NCBI RefSeq assembly: GCF_044454545.1
Contig: NZ_JBITDV010000017.1
Coordinates: 87,090 to 151,089 of the forward strand
Length of the DNA: 64,000 bases
DNA from: Cryptosporangium sp044454545
GTDB taxonomy: Bacteria > Actinomycetota > Actinomycetes > Mycobacteriales > Cryptosporangiaceae
Reading direction: 5' to 3'
The notes beneath the pieces were generated by a model, which had not been told where the DNA came from, made no database searches, and saw only the letters and a list, made by a program, of their open reading frames with translations. A program made the position numbers and the translations under genes. Position 1 is the first letter of the stretch; every line of letters starts with the position of its first letter. Shown here in pieces: positions 42,851 to 51,905 of this stretch.

Positions 42851-43912
42851 TCAGCGGTCGTAGAACTGTTTGCCGCGGTCGAGGGTGGTCACGTCTGCGG
42901 TGCCGGCGTTGCGGAATTCATCGGGCAGGCGTGCGCGGAGCCGGCCCTTGTGGAGAAGGTCCTGTGTCACGTTGTCGAGGGCTTTGAGTGCACGGATCAG
43001 TTCGTGTTCCTGGTCGCCGGCCAGGCGGTCGAGGGTGGTGATCGCGTCGACCATCGAGGTCAGTACCGCGGGGACCGTTCGTCCGTGGATGCCGGTCTCG
43101 GTTTTTTTGTCCGGGGCGGCGCCGAGGATCGTTCCGGCTGCTTGGAGGACTTCGATGCCGACGGCGGCGCCGGTGCCGTCGGTGACGATGAGAAACGCTA
43201 CGGCGGCGACGGCGCCGCTGATGGTCAGAACAGCTTTCGCGGAGCTGTCGGTGGCGCACCAGCCGTCGAGGGACCTCAGGACTTTGAGGGTTTTCTGGCC
43301 GATCTCCCAGATGTCGGTGAGCAGGCGTCGGCGAACTTCGAGTTGCGCCTCAAGGGTCATCCCGAGCGCGGTCGCCAGTTGGGTCTGGTACTGCGCGGCG
43401 CGGTCGATCGCGGTGAGGTTCCCGGAGAAGGCGTCTGCGGCGTCGCCCTGCCAGGGCTTCATGTGGACTTCGATGTAGCCGAGCATCGTCGAGACCTCGG
43501 TGGCGTCGACGACCGGTCGGGTGAGCTGGGTGGTCGCGAATCCGCCGTCGCGTTCGGTCAGGCGCAGGGACGGCTGGATCGCGGTGGCGGTGCCGTAGAG
43601 TGCGCGGGCCATGGGCAGGCAGTCGTCCGGGTCGGGCATGGCATAGCCGGTGAAGAGGTCGGGGATGGTGCCGTATTCCTGCTGGAGGTAGGCGCGGAGG
43701 TTGGTCTTGTCGTCCGGCCGCCCGGAGGTGGGTGGCTGGTAGCCGGGGACCTGGGTCGGTGTGCCGGCCGCCGCGCGGTTGGCGTCGTTGTTCGCGCGTT
43801 CCTGCGCGGCTGCGAAGGCGGCGTCCTGGGTAAGGGTGAGGTGGATCGCGGCGTCCCGGATCTGGATGCCCAGAGCGTGAAGATCGGATTCGCTGCGGTA
43901 GGTGTAGGCCAT
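42851..43912 (-). CDS. WXG-type large helical protein of the type VII operon
   Basis: This encodes 353 residues. It is mainly helical (LHALGIQIRDAAIHLTLTQD at the start). A WXG-like turn, HMKPWQGDAADAFSGNL, sits at about residue 145-160, followed by LTAIDRAAQYQTQLATALGM. A central hydrophobic stretch, AVLTISGAVAAVAFLIVT (about 225-245), could insert in a membrane. It ends in a coil (ALDNVTQDLLHKGRLRARLP). This is typical of ESX-associated or toxin-like LXG/WXG proteins, but no toxin domain is seen. It is the last gene of the leftward operon, 6 nt after the previous gene. Confidence 0.7.
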   Translation of the reverse strand: MAYTYRSESDLHALGIQIRDAAIHLTLTQDAAFAAAQERANNDANRAAAGTPTQVPGYQPPTSGRPDDKTNLRAYLQQEYGTIPDLFTGYAMPDPDDCLPMARALYGTATAIQPSLRLTERDGGFATTQLTRPVVDATEVSTMLGYIEVHMKPWQGDAADAFSGNLTAIDRAAQYQTQLATALGMTLEAQLEVRRRLLTDIWEIGQKTLKVLRSLDGWCATDSSAKAVLTISGAVAAVAFLIVTDGTGAAVGIEVLQAAGTILGAAPDKKTETGIHGRTVPAVLTSMVDAITTLDRLAGDQEHELIRALKALDNVTQDLLHKGRLRARLPDEFRNAGTADVTTLDRGKQFYDR

Positions 43913-43918
43913 CGTGGC

Positions 43919-44338
43919 TCACTCGTCGCCGGTGACGACGTCGGGTACCGGGCCGTCCGGCGCGCGTTCGTCGCGGGCTGTTTTGTGCGGCGGTGGGCCG
44001 TTCTTCCAGGCCGTGGTGACGATCCGGGCAGCTTCCTCGTCGGCGGAAATGTAGCCACCGACGACGTGCAGCATGATCGTGGCGGAATTCTGCATGTCGG
44101 TGGACGTTCCGCCGAGAGCGTCGCGGAGGTCGTCGCGTAATTGCGACCACAGTTCGTAGGAGGCGGTCATTCCGGCTCGGCGGCCGGGGAGAGCGAAGGC
44201 GGTGAGGTCGTAGTCGGCGGTGCCGGCCACGGCGTTGTTGAGGTGCGCGTAGGTCGCGCCGAGCGCGGGCAGATCGACGCGTCCGATGACGGCGAGCTGG
44301 ATGAGATCCGCGGCCAGGTCCGATCCGTGCAGGGCCAT
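43919..44338 (-). CDS. Small WXG100/EspC-like helical protein
   Basis: This encodes 139 residues. Helical heptads run through ADLIQLAVIGRVDLPALGAT, then SYELWSQLRDDLRDALGGTS. The turn between them and the overall size fit ESX-associated secreted proteins. It lies 6 nt upstream of the larger WXG protein and is likely its partner, in the way EsxA/EsxB-type proteins pair. Confidence 0.65.
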   Translation of the reverse strand: MALHGSDLAADLIQLAVIGRVDLPALGATYAHLNNAVAGTADYDLTAFALPGRRAGMTASYELWSQLRDDLRDALGGTSTDMQNSATIMLHVVGGYISADEEAARIVTTAWKNGPPPHKTARDERAPDGPVPDVVTGDE

Positions 44339-44362
44339 GACGTCCTTCCGGTGCGGAGGTGG

Positions 44363-45127
44363 TCAGCAGGGGCCTTCGACGATGACGCGGCCGTCGAGGG
44401 TTTCTTTGCCCTGGACGATGGAGGCTTCGAGCCGGTCGAGGTCGGCGGTGGCGGGTGGGCGCAGGTTGGCGACCACGTCGGGCCCTCGGACGAGGGCGGC
44501 ACGGGCGTAGAGCAGCTTCCCGGCGCGGTCTCGGACGAGCACGTTGACCTGGGGGGCGCACAGCGCGTTGTAGTTGGGGTCGGCGCGGAGCGTGCCGTGG
44601 ACTTCCACGATGCTGCCGTCCCGGTCGTGGGTCAGCGGGGTGACGGTCGCGGTCGGCAGGTTGACTGCGGAACGGACGGCTTTGGCGTCGGTGACGCTGA
44701 CCTGGATGCTGGTGATCTTGGCGTCGGAGGCGACGGCAGCCGTGGCGGCCAGGCCGACGGTCTGCCCGGCCAGGATGATCGGGAGGTCGGGCTGTTCGGA
44801 GCCCTCGCCGGGGGTGAGCGCTCGGCCGGTCGAGTCACGGAGCCGGGTGGTGAAGTCGATGAACGCGAGAGCTTGGGGACAGCGGTTGGTGACCGTCAGA
44901 CCGATGAGGACGACGCTGCGCTCGACGTAGAAGCCGGACTCGGTGACCGTCGGCAGGCAGGCCGGAGCGCTGGTGGCCGGGGCGGTGGTGGCGCTGGGTG
45001 CCGCGGCGGTGTCGTCGTCGGAGGACGGTCCGGACGGGTCACCGCGATGGACCAGGGCCACGACGAGCACGATCACCGCGAGGACGGCTCCGATCGCGAC
45101 CGCCAGGAAGCCGCGGGACCGTGTCAC
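44363..45127 (-). CDS. Membrane-anchored extracellular protein of the type VII operon
   Basis: This encodes 254 residues from a GTG overlapping the upstream stop (GTGA). One N-terminal membrane helix (FLAVAIGAVLAVIVLVVALV, about 6-25) is followed by a Thr/Ala/Ser linker. An Ig-like beta domain comes next (VLIGLTVTNRCPQALAFIDF, IILAGQTVGLAATAAV), with Cys residues near ACLPTV, NRCPQ and ALCAPQ able to form disulfides. It resembles no named ESX component; an envelope role is inferred. Confidence 0.65.
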   Translation of the reverse strand: MTRSRGFLAVAIGAVLAVIVLVVALVHRGDPSGPSSDDDTAAAPSATTAPATSAPACLPTVTESGFYVERSVVLIGLTVTNRCPQALAFIDFTTRLRDSTGRALTPGEGSEQPDLPIILAGQTVGLAATAAVASDAKITSIQVSVTDAKAVRSAVNLPTATVTPLTHDRDGSIVEVHGTLRADPNYNALCAPQVNVLVRDRAGKLLYARAALVRGPDVVANLRPPATADLDRLEASIVQGKETLDGRVIVEGPC

Positions 45128-45660
45128 CGGGGTTCCCCCTTCACTGTGGAGCGGCCGGGGGCGCCCACGTCGTAGGTTGCTGCGGTAAGCAGTATCAGCC
45201 GGTCCTGGTACTCCTGGAGCGCCGCCGTGACCGCGGCGAGCAACTCGCTGAGGAACGTGTCCTCCGGGAGTGTGGACACCGCGCCGTCGGCGACGGAGAC
45301 CTCCCAGCGCGCCAAAGCCCGGCTGCTGACCGCGACCCAGCCGTGTGGAGACCGCCCGGTGACGGTCAGGTGTTCGGCTCGGTCCAGGAAATCGCCGTCG
45401 GCCGCGGCTCGGTCCGGGGCGGGTTCCCCCAGGTAGGAGCGGGTCAGTTCGGTGTAGTCGCGGTGGTAGCGCGCCCACACGGTGGTGCCCAGCCGGCCGA
45501 GTTGCGCGGCGAGTTCCCGGTCGGAGTATGCGGCGTAGGCGCTGGCGCGGAACCTGATCCGTAGGTCGGATCGGCCTCGGATTTCCGCTGAGATCCGGCC
45601 GTCCGGAGAGTCGGCTCGCGCCGACAGGGCCTCGCGGCGGTCGCTCAGGGTGTCGTCCAC
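45124..45660 (-). CDS. YbaB/EbfC-like or ESX-associated small protein
   Basis: This encodes 178 residues from a GTG that overlaps the mycosin gene by 16 nt. It begins with a charged helix and a beta segment (DGRISAEIRGRSDLRIRFRA), then helices (YSDRELAAQLGRLGTTVWAR and FLSELLAAVTAALQEYQDRL). The pattern is seen in actinobacterial type VII loci, sometimes annotated as YbaB-like. The exact role is unknown. Confidence 0.55.
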   Translation of the reverse strand: MDDTLSDRREALSARADSPDGRISAEIRGRSDLRIRFRASAYAAYSDRELAAQLGRLGTTVWARYHRDYTELTRSYLGEPAPDRAAADGDFLDRAEHLTVTGRSPHGWVAVSSRALARWEVSVADGAVSTLPEDTFLSELLAAVTAALQEYQDRLILLTAATYDVGAPGRSTVKGEPR

Positions 45661-46844
45661 CGGTCGTCCTTCCCGTGCGATGTCCCCAGCGGCGCCCGCG
45701 GTTGCCCGGTGACCGGCAGGCGTGCCGGTGCGGCGCCGTCGGGGATCCGCCGCCGTCGGCTCCGGACGAAGATCAAGGCCACCACCGCGACGACGACGCC
45801 GAGCAGCAAGACCAGGACGAGGACGCCTGCCAGGACCACAGCGGCGGATAGTCCCGACTGTGCCGTCACTGGTGCCGCAGCGGCGCTCGGGGAAGGGGTG
45901 TTCGCCGTGATGGGCGCCGGGTCGTTCAGGGCGTCGAGGACGTTCAGTCCGCCGTTGCCGTAGACGACGTCGGGTCCGCGGTCGCCGAGGTCGGTGGCGT
46001 GCCGGTAGAACAGCGCGGTGAGTTGCTCGGCGGTAAGCGTCGGGTATTTGGCGCGGGCGAGCGCGAAGGCACCGGCGACGATCGCGGTCGAGTAGCTGGT
46101 GCCGGTGCCCGGCGCGTAGGTGCCGGGTCCGGTCGGGACCGGGATGTCCGCGCCGGGTGCGGCCAGCCCGTTGCGTCCGTCCACTCCCTGCGACACCGGG
46201 TCGATGCGCCCGTCGGGTCCTAGTGCCACGACCGGGACGGTTCCGTCGAGTGCGGTCAGCGCACTGGGCAGGTCGTTGCCGGCGCCGACGATGACCGGCA
46301 CGTTCTTGGCGCTGGCGGCGTCGAGGGCGGCGGGGAGGTCCGCGTCGAAGCTGACCGACAGCGAGATCGAGATGATGTCCGCGCCGTGGGTCAGCGCCCA
46401 GCGGATGGCGACCGTGACGTTGTTGGCGTCACCGAGCGACCCGTCGTAGCTGATCTTGATCGGCAGGATCGCCGCGTCGGGAGCTATGCCGAGGACGCCG
46501 TCACGGTTGCCGTTGCCGTGGCCGTGCCCGGCGATCAGGGCCGCCATCTGCGTGCCGTGGTACTCGCCGTTCTCGACCGCTTGCGGTTTGCCGGTGTAGA
46601 TGTCGACGCCAGGCAGGACGTTGCCGGTCAGGTCGGGGTGATCGGTCTGGACGCCGTCGTCGATGACCGCGACGACGACGCCCTTTCCGCGAGAGAGCGC
46701 TTGGGCGTCGGTGACGTGCAGGTTGTCCATTTGCCAGGACTGGCTACGGACGCTGTCCGCCGCTGCGATTCCGGGGGAGACGGCGACCATCGCGGCGGCG
46801 CTGAGCGCGGTCAGCGCAGTGGCGAGACGTCGAGGGGTCCTCAT
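45645..46844 (-). CDS. Mycosin-like subtilisin protease, copy 2
   Basis: This encodes 399 residues. A signal peptide (LATALTALSAAAMVAVSPGI) ends in an AAA site. The triad is Asp62 in VIDDGVQTDHPDL, His96 in EYHGTQMAALIAGHG, and Ser250 in GTGTSYSTAIVAG. A C-terminal membrane helix (about 335-365, VVLAGVLVLVLLLGVVVAVV) and basic tail follow. It closely matches the copy at 5433-6605, including long identical stretches around the active site, but its tail continues into a four-gene extension absent from copy 1. It is probably an envelope protease of an ESX-type system. Confidence 0.92.
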   Translation of the reverse strand: MRTPRRLATALTALSAAAMVAVSPGIAAADSVRSQSWQMDNLHVTDAQALSRGKGVVVAVIDDGVQTDHPDLTGNVLPGVDIYTGKPQAVENGEYHGTQMAALIAGHGHGNGNRDGVLGIAPDAAILPIKISYDGSLGDANNVTVAIRWALTHGADIISISLSVSFDADLPAALDAASAKNVPVIVGAGNDLPSALTALDGTVPVVALGPDGRIDPVSQGVDGRNGLAAPGADIPVPTGPGTYAPGTGTSYSTAIVAGAFALARAKYPTLTAEQLTALFYRHATDLGDRGPDVVYGNGGLNVLDALNDPAPITANTPSPSAAAAPVTAQSGLSAAVVLAGVLVLVLLLGVVVAVVALIFVRSRRRRIPDGAAPARLPVTGQPRAPLGTSHGKDDRWTTP

Positions 46845-48892
46845 GGGAGTCCGATCGCGGGTCCGGAAGCGTCCGGAGAAGGGGTACCAGGCGGCAGGAC
46901 CACAGGGGGAGCTGACTGGTGCAGGGCGAAGGGTCTCCCCGGCGTCGGGGCTGTGTCATCCGTCGAGGCTGGTCGTGGGGCGGCGGGCCGAGTGTCGGCC
47001 GTCCGTTGCGTTGCCGGTGCGGTCCTTCCCCGCAAGGACGTGGATCCGGGCTCGCCGTCGCGCCGTTGTTCGGTCGGCCGGTGCTGATAGCGGCCGCCCA
47101 GCATGGGTGCCGTGCGACCTCGTTGCGCGGGCGCCGGTAGCGCCTGGGGCGCGCCGTCGGGGACAGGCGGCTGGGGTGGCGTGTGACGCGGGGGCCAGAC
47201 CGGCCGGGGCGACGGTCGGGCGACCCGGATCCGGCGGACGGCAGGTTCGGGCCCCGTCGTGTGCGTCCTCGGTCGCGGTGAGACGTCCGCATCGAGTGGT
47301 GGTCCGTCGATCGGCGGCGGAACCGCGGCCGTAGGTGCGGTGGGTACCGAGGTGCTGCGCCCCTGGGAAGCTGCTGGGCGGATGTCCGGCCGCGCGACGG
47401 CTTGTCCGTGAGGCGCCGGGCCACGCTGTTCCGGACCACCGGGCACCACGCCGTCGGGGGCGGGGATGCGTCGTGCGGTCAGGGGGGTCGGCCCGCGACG
47501 CGCAGCACGGTCTGTTGGTTGCGCGGTACGGCCCCGCAACGTCGAGGGAATCGCTTCGGCGATCGGCGGAGTCCCCGGCGGCAGTGCCGTACGAATCCGG
47601 TCCGGCCCAGGCCGGACGACAGACCCGGGGCCGACCGGAGATCCAGGCCGCACGGGGGGTTCGGACCGGACGGGGAAGTCCGGCCGGACGGCGCGCCCCC
47701 GCAACGGCACCTCCGGCGCCGAGCCCACGCGCCGGGACGACGGCCCGGGCGGCGGCGTCGGAGTGCGACGTCCGCCCAGGACCGGAATCCGTGAGCGTGG
47801 CGTCGGCTCGGCCGGCGGAATTACGGGCCGAGGTCCCGTGCGCCCGGGCAGCAGCGGTCGCGGACCCGGCGGCGGGCCCGGTCGCCGAGATGCTGGAGGG
47901 TTACCGCCAATCGGCGGCCCGGCCGGGCGGCGGGGGGTGCCCGAGGGTGCTGCCACAACACCGGGACCGGGCGTGATGGGCACGCCCGGGTCACCGTTGA
48001 CTGGCGCGCCGACGCCCGGTTGCTCGGCTGGAGGCGCCGGAACGACCGTCACACCAGCCAACGACGGTCCCCCTGGCGGACCGCCGGGGACCGTCGGCGG
48101 CACCGGTGCGCCGCGCGGCCCGGCGAAGGCCGGTGTGGGGTCCGGGCCAGTCGTGGAGCCCACCGAGATGCTGGTGTGGGTAGGCCCGCGGAATCGGATC
48201 GGGAGGCTCATCCCGGTCCCGGCCGTGTTCATGTGCGCGGCCAGCGACTGCACCAGCGGCAGCGCACGGGCGGTGTGGCGGGCGTCGATCTCGTCCTGGG
48301 GGATCGAGTCGCGCACTCGCCGCGTGACCGCGTCCCGGCCGGGTTGCCCGAGCCCGGTCGCGAGGAAGCCCAGCAGATCATTGACGTCGCGCGCTTGGAA
48401 CAGCGCTCGATCGGCCGTGCGGCGGCCCTGTTCGCGTGTGGTCTCGGCTTTCCACTGCTGATAGTGCAGCTGGACCTGCGCTTTGGTCCGGCGAACGTCC
48501 TGGGCGATCCGGTCGATCGTCGCCGCGTGCTGCTCGGCGGCCGTCGACCACTCGTCCAGCGACGTCATCGCGGCGCCGACCCGCAAGGCGTAGGCCTCGG
48601 ACGCCGGCCCGCTCCACCCGGTTCGCACGGCCTGCGTGTGCGTGGTGGTGCTGTGCCGGCTGGCGGCCAGCCGGGTGCTCAGGCGGCGCCATTCGGTGGC
48701 GACGCGCCCGATGGCGTCGGGATCGAGCGCTTGCACGATCGGCCACAACTGTTGGATGTGCGCGACGTTGCGGGTGTCGCTCCAATCGGTGACGCCCCAG
48801 CCGGGACCGCCGCCGGTCGGGTAGATGCCGGTCTCAGCGGCCCGTCCGGCGGGTGGCCCGGGCCGATATCCGAACTGGTCTTCGTCGCTCAT
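46841..48892 (-). CDS. Large WXG/PPE-like protein with proline-rich tail, copy 2
   Basis: This encodes 683 residues. The N-terminal 235 residues match copy 1: TDWSDTRNVAHIQQLWPIVQ, a WXG-like turn in RTGWSGPASEAYALRVGA, and the signature QDEIDARHTARALPLVQSLA. The remaining 450 residues are low-complexity Pro/Gly/Arg. The start overlaps the previous gene (ATGA), and the stop overlaps mycosin (ATGA). It is probably a secreted or surface-exposed substrate, or a scaffold handled with the small first-gene product. Confidence 0.8.
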   Translation of the reverse strand: MSDEDQFGYRPGPPAGRAAETGIYPTGGGPGWGVTDWSDTRNVAHIQQLWPIVQALDPDAIGRVATEWRRLSTRLAASRHSTTTHTQAVRTGWSGPASEAYALRVGAAMTSLDEWSTAAEQHAATIDRIAQDVRRTKAQVQLHYQQWKAETTREQGRRTADRALFQARDVNDLLGFLATGLGQPGRDAVTRRVRDSIPQDEIDARHTARALPLVQSLAAHMNTAGTGMSLPIRFRGPTHTSISVGSTTGPDPTPAFAGPRGAPVPPTVPGGPPGGPSLAGVTVVPAPPAEQPGVGAPVNGDPGVPITPGPGVVAAPSGTPRRPAGPPIGGNPPASRRPGPPPGPRPLLPGRTGPRPVIPPAEPTPRSRIPVLGGRRTPTPPPGPSSRRVGSAPEVPLRGRAVRPDFPVRSEPPVRPGSPVGPGSVVRPGPDRIRTALPPGTPPIAEAIPSTLRGRTAQPTDRAARRGPTPLTARRIPAPDGVVPGGPEQRGPAPHGQAVARPDIRPAASQGRSTSVPTAPTAAVPPPIDGPPLDADVSPRPRTHTTGPEPAVRRIRVARPSPRPVWPPRHTPPQPPVPDGAPQALPAPAQRGRTAPMLGGRYQHRPTEQRRDGEPGSTSLRGRTAPATQRTADTRPAAPRPASTDDTAPTPGRPFALHQSAPPVVLPPGTPSPDASGPAIGLP

Positions 48893-49317
48893 GGTTGCAG
48901 GGGAGTCGGCTCGTCGCCGGTGACGACGGGTGACAGCGTCGGCGGGGTGAACGCGTTGATCACGTCCTCCACGGTGGCGCGCGAGAGCGCGTCGCCGTAG
49001 CCGTACTGGTCGGCGATCACCGTCGCGCCCTCGGCCAGCGCGGCCAGCCCACGTTCGACGTCGCGGACGAACAGACGAACGGCCCGCGAGTTCGCGTCGA
49101 GTACACCGGCCAGGAAGGCGGCTTCGGCCAGTGGTGCTACCAGTTCATCACCGTCGGTCGGTCCAGTCTGGGTCAGGCTCTGATGTCCGGCCAGCCGGTC
49201 GAGGAAATCAGACCCGAGTTCGGTGGCCACCGCCTGCGCTTCCTGCTCGCGCAGCGTCCTTCCGTAGTCCCGCAACTGCGTCGGCCTGGCCCGCAGTTCC
49301 TCGTCGTCGTTCGCCAT
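48889..49317 (-). CDS. WXG100-like small helical protein, first gene of secretion operon copy 2
   Basis: This encodes 142 residues and begins ANDDEELRARPTQLRDYGRT. It matches the 153-residue protein at 8519-8980 along its length (AFLAGVLDANSRAVRLFVRD, YGDALSRATVEDVINAFTP). The first gene of the operon starts 97 nt from the conserved upstream block. Confidence 0.7.
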   Translation of the reverse strand: MANDDEELRARPTQLRDYGRTLREQEAQAVATELGSDFLDRLAGHQSLTQTGPTDGDELVAPLAEAAFLAGVLDANSRAVRLFVRDVERGLAALAEGATVIADQYGYGDALSRATVEDVINAFTPPTLSPVVTGDEPTPLQP

Positions 49318-49413
49318 CCGTGCCCCCGGTCACGCCACGATCCGCTCTGTCCTCCACCACATCAGGTCGAGGCGATCTTCACGCCGGAAACTCACAACGG
49401 GTGTTCAGAGTAA

Positions 49414-49450
49414 CTACACACCGTCTCCGACATGCTCCACACACGAACCA
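49414..49450 (-). promoter_or_regulatory. Conserved upstream block of type VII accessory operon (copy 2)
   Basis: This is the counterpart of 9077-9113: 36 of 37 nt are the same and the 97-nt distance to the start codon is the same. A further shared patch (AGGTTCAGCA and CAGTCCGCG) follows at about 49460-49486, at slightly different spacing, and runs into the end of the neighbouring gene. Confidence 0.6.
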
Positions 49451-49472
49451 CAACCGGGGAAGGTTCAGCAAC

Positions 49473-50474
49473 TCAGGCAGTCCGCGATGGTTCGTTCGCC
49501 GCTGGGCTCGGGGTGCCTTTACGTTCGGCTAAATGCTGGCAGGCGAGGACGGCCGCGGTGAGCGCGTCGAGGTGGGGCGCCAGCTGCTGGGGTATCCCGA
49601 GGCCGCAGTCTCGCGCGGCTTGCCGCAGATGAATCTCCTGGGCTGGGCGGAGTGCGGCAGCGCACCGCGGATGGGACAGCAGGTCGCGGATCGCGTATCC
49701 GTCGGTGTCGGCGCAGACCTGGTCGACGAGGTCGGCGGCCATCCGATCGGTACTCAGGTGGTCGAGGTATGAGAGGACGTCGAGCGCGCACAGTCCGAGC
49801 CGTGTCCTGAACATCGCGAGCCCTGGTGACTCCGCGGCCTGCCACCAGGTGTTCAGGATCGAGGCGACATCGGTGTCCGCGTGGGTGTCCGCGCGGATCA
49901 GGGTCGTCAGGCACATGATCACGGCGGTTTCCCACGGCTGCCCAGGCTGAGTGGTGAAGAGCAGGTGTAGCGCTTGGTCGTGCTCTCCGGCGGTGGCTAA
50001 GCCGAGGACGGCGATTTGTCGGCCGTCGAGGATGCGGGCCCCGATGCCTCCGTGACGTTGCTGGTGGGCCAGCGCGTCGCGCCACCGGCCGGCGCTGGCC
50101 AACGCCCGGCCGCCATCGGCGATCAACACGCTCCCGAACCACCGGCGGACCTGTTCGTGGTCGTCGTTGGTGGCCACGAGCCGCGACGCGAGCAGGGGCC
50201 GGTTCTCGACGACGATGTCGGTTCGGGTGGCAAGCGCGTGGTGGATGCGTTCGAGCAGGTCGAGCGCGGTAGAGGTCTGGCGGGCACGGATCCGGAGCCG
50301 GGCGAGATTCACCAGCGGCTCGAGGGCGTGTCGTGCTCGAACCGCATCCAGGGGTAGTGCGGACAGGCGCCGTGCCGCCTGGCCACGGCACCAGGCGGCG
50401 GCCAGGTCGGGCAGGCCACAATCGGAGGCCACGAGCGCGGCTTGGTTCTGGACGGCGGCTGCCGCGATCAGGTC
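49473..50474 (-). CDS. TPR-like helical protein, 5' end cut by an IS
   Basis: The frame is open from the IS boundary at 50477 and has no convincing start; a GTG at 50432 would give 319 residues. The protein is made of helical pairs like TPRs: QNQAALVASDCGLPDLAAAW, then LEPLVNLARLRIRARQTSTA, GRALASAGRWRDALAHQQRH. Proteins with the ASDCG start pattern occur in Micromonosporaceae and Streptomyces beside integrative-element genes. The N terminus is probably missing. Function is unknown. Confidence 0.6.
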   Translation of the reverse strand, partial: DLIAAAAVQNQAALVASDCGLPDLAAAWCRGQAARRLSALPLDAVRARHALEPLVNLARLRIRARQTSTALDLLERIHHALATRTDIVVENRPLLASRLVATNDDHEQVRRWFGSVLIADGGRALASAGRWRDALAHQQRHGGIGARILDGRQIAVLGLATAGEHDQALHLLFTTQPGQPWETAVIMCLTTLIRADTHADTDVASILNTWWQAAESPGLAMFRTRLGLCALDVLSYLDHLSTDRMAADLVDQVCADTDGYAIRDLLSHPRCAAALRPAQEIHLRQAARDCGLGIPQQLAPHLDALTAAVLACQHLAERKGTPSPAANEPSRTA

Positions 50475-50477
50475 AGT

Positions 50478-51400
50478 GAACCCTTTTCAACCTCTGTCTA
50501 CTGAGGTCAGGGCGGTCGTGAGACGCAACGGAGCCCCCGGTAGGACGGCGATTGCTGAAGTCGTTCGTCCAAGACCAGGAGCTCCGGGTGCTTTCCTACC
50601 CGTCAGGGATGACCGTGTCCACTCGCGGGCTGAGGCTGCTCGCCGACGCCCTGCGTGGCCGCCGCCGTGAACTACGCACCCGGTGGCGGCGCCTGGACGC
50701 CGGCCGCCAGGCCCTCCTCGTCGTGGCCTACCTGCGGAAAGGTGAGACCTACGCGGACCTGGCCTGCGGGTTCACCATCGGTGTGAGCACCGTCTACCGA
50801 TACGTCATTGAGGGCATCACGCTGCTGGCGGCGATGGCCCCGACCCTGGACGAGGCCATCGCGGTCGCAGGGGGCAAGGCCTACGTGATCCTCGACGGCA
50901 GCGTGCTGCGCATCGACCGCGTCGCGATGGCCAGCAAAAGAGACCGGCCGTACTACTCCGGGAAACACAAGAGCCACGGGGTGAACGTGCAGGTCGTCAG
51001 TGATCCGTCCGGCCGACTGATCTGGGTCTCACCGCCGATCCCCGGCGCCAGACACGACATCGCCGCCGCCCGCGAACACGAATCCTCGACGCGTTCGAGG
51101 CCGCCGGCGTCCAGGCGCTGGCCGACACCGGCTACCAAGGCGCAGGCCCGTCAGTCACCGTCCCCCAGCGTCGCCGCCGCAAAGACCCCGACACCGGGAA
51201 GTTCCGGCCGCTCTCGGCAGCGCAGAAAGACGTCAACACCGCCCACGCCCGGATGCGAGGCCCTGGCGAACGCGCGAACGCGCAGCTCAAGGCCTGGAAA
51301 ATACTCCGGAAGATCCGCTCGAGCCCCAACCACGCCACCCGGCTGGTCAACGCGGTCCAAACCCTCATCCTCGCCGACTGAACCCAACTGAAAAAGGCTC
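50478..51400 (+). mobile_element. IS5-family insertion sequence, 923 bp
   Basis: Ends GAACCCTTTTCA (left) and GAGCCTTTTTCA (right, reverse complement) are imperfect inverted repeats. AGT is duplicated at 50475-50477 and 51401-51403. The element carries one transposase gene with a frameshift. It separates a TPR-like gene from a ParB-like fragment. Confidence 0.8.
50588..51381 (+). pseudogene. IS5-family (DDE_Tnp_4 type) transposase with a frameshift
   Basis: A GTG at 50588 (LSYPSGMTVSTRGLRLLADA) starts the protein. The helix-turn-helix is in YADLACGFTIGVSTVYRYVI, the first catalytic Asp in VILDGSVLRIDRV, and GARHDIAAAREH follows. Near 51085 the reading shifts: the second frame continues ILDAFEAAGVQALADTGYQG with the second Asp, and HARMRGPGERANAQLKAWKI with the Glu, to a stop at 51381. 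One base appears to be missing at the junction, so the enzyme is probably inactive. Confidence 0.8.
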
Positions 51401-51403
51401 AGT

Positions 51404-51905
51404 GCCTCGGCGAACGCGGCCTGATCGGCCTCCGCCTCGGCACGCTCGCGTTCCTTCTTCGGGGTAATGTAGAAGGTGGACTTCGACTGGGTGTAGCCCC
51501 AGGCCTCCGGGTCGGTGCAGACGATCACCGGCGTCGGGTTGTTGACCTCGCGCGGGATGAAGGCCGCGAAGCCCTGCCTGGTCTTGACGGCCTCGGGGTC
51601 CAAGGGTCGCCCGCGGTCGTCGAGCAGCGTCAAGGCTGCGGCTTCGCGGCAGCCCGACAGCCACTCCTTGGGCTGGGGGACGACCTTCACCCGGTTCCGT
51701 TCGAGGCCGGCCTTGAGTTCCGCGACGGCTGTCTTGCGGTCGCGGCGGCGCTGCTCCTCCGCGACGGCGTGTTGCATGCCCCAGTAGCCGGCGCGTTTGC
51801 TGACGAGCTTGTCCACGAGCGCGGGCTCGCCACTGAAGGCCTCCAGCGCCGGGACGTCGTCCAGTGCCAGCTTGTCCGCGTCCGCGTCCGCTGCCTGCTT
51901 GCGCG
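51404..51905 (-). pseudogene. ParB-like partition protein fragment
   Basis: About 165 residues are readable: LEAFSGEPALVDKLVSKRAG, then RRRDRKTAVAELKAGLERNR, VKVVPQPKEWLSGCREA and PVIVCTDPEAWGYTQSKS. This is the middle and C-terminal part of the ParB/Spo0J-like proteins found on actinobacterial plasmids and integrative elements. The N-terminal ParB nuclease and helix-turn-helix domains are replaced by low-complexity sequence, and the other end is cut at the IS. It marks a former plasmid or integrative element. Confidence 0.55.

Noticed and set aside
42818..45175. Long plus-strand open frames rich in Gly/Val/Asp opposite the type VII operon
   Set aside because: Shadow frames caused by codon bias; the minus-strand genes have overlaps, starts and structured proteins.
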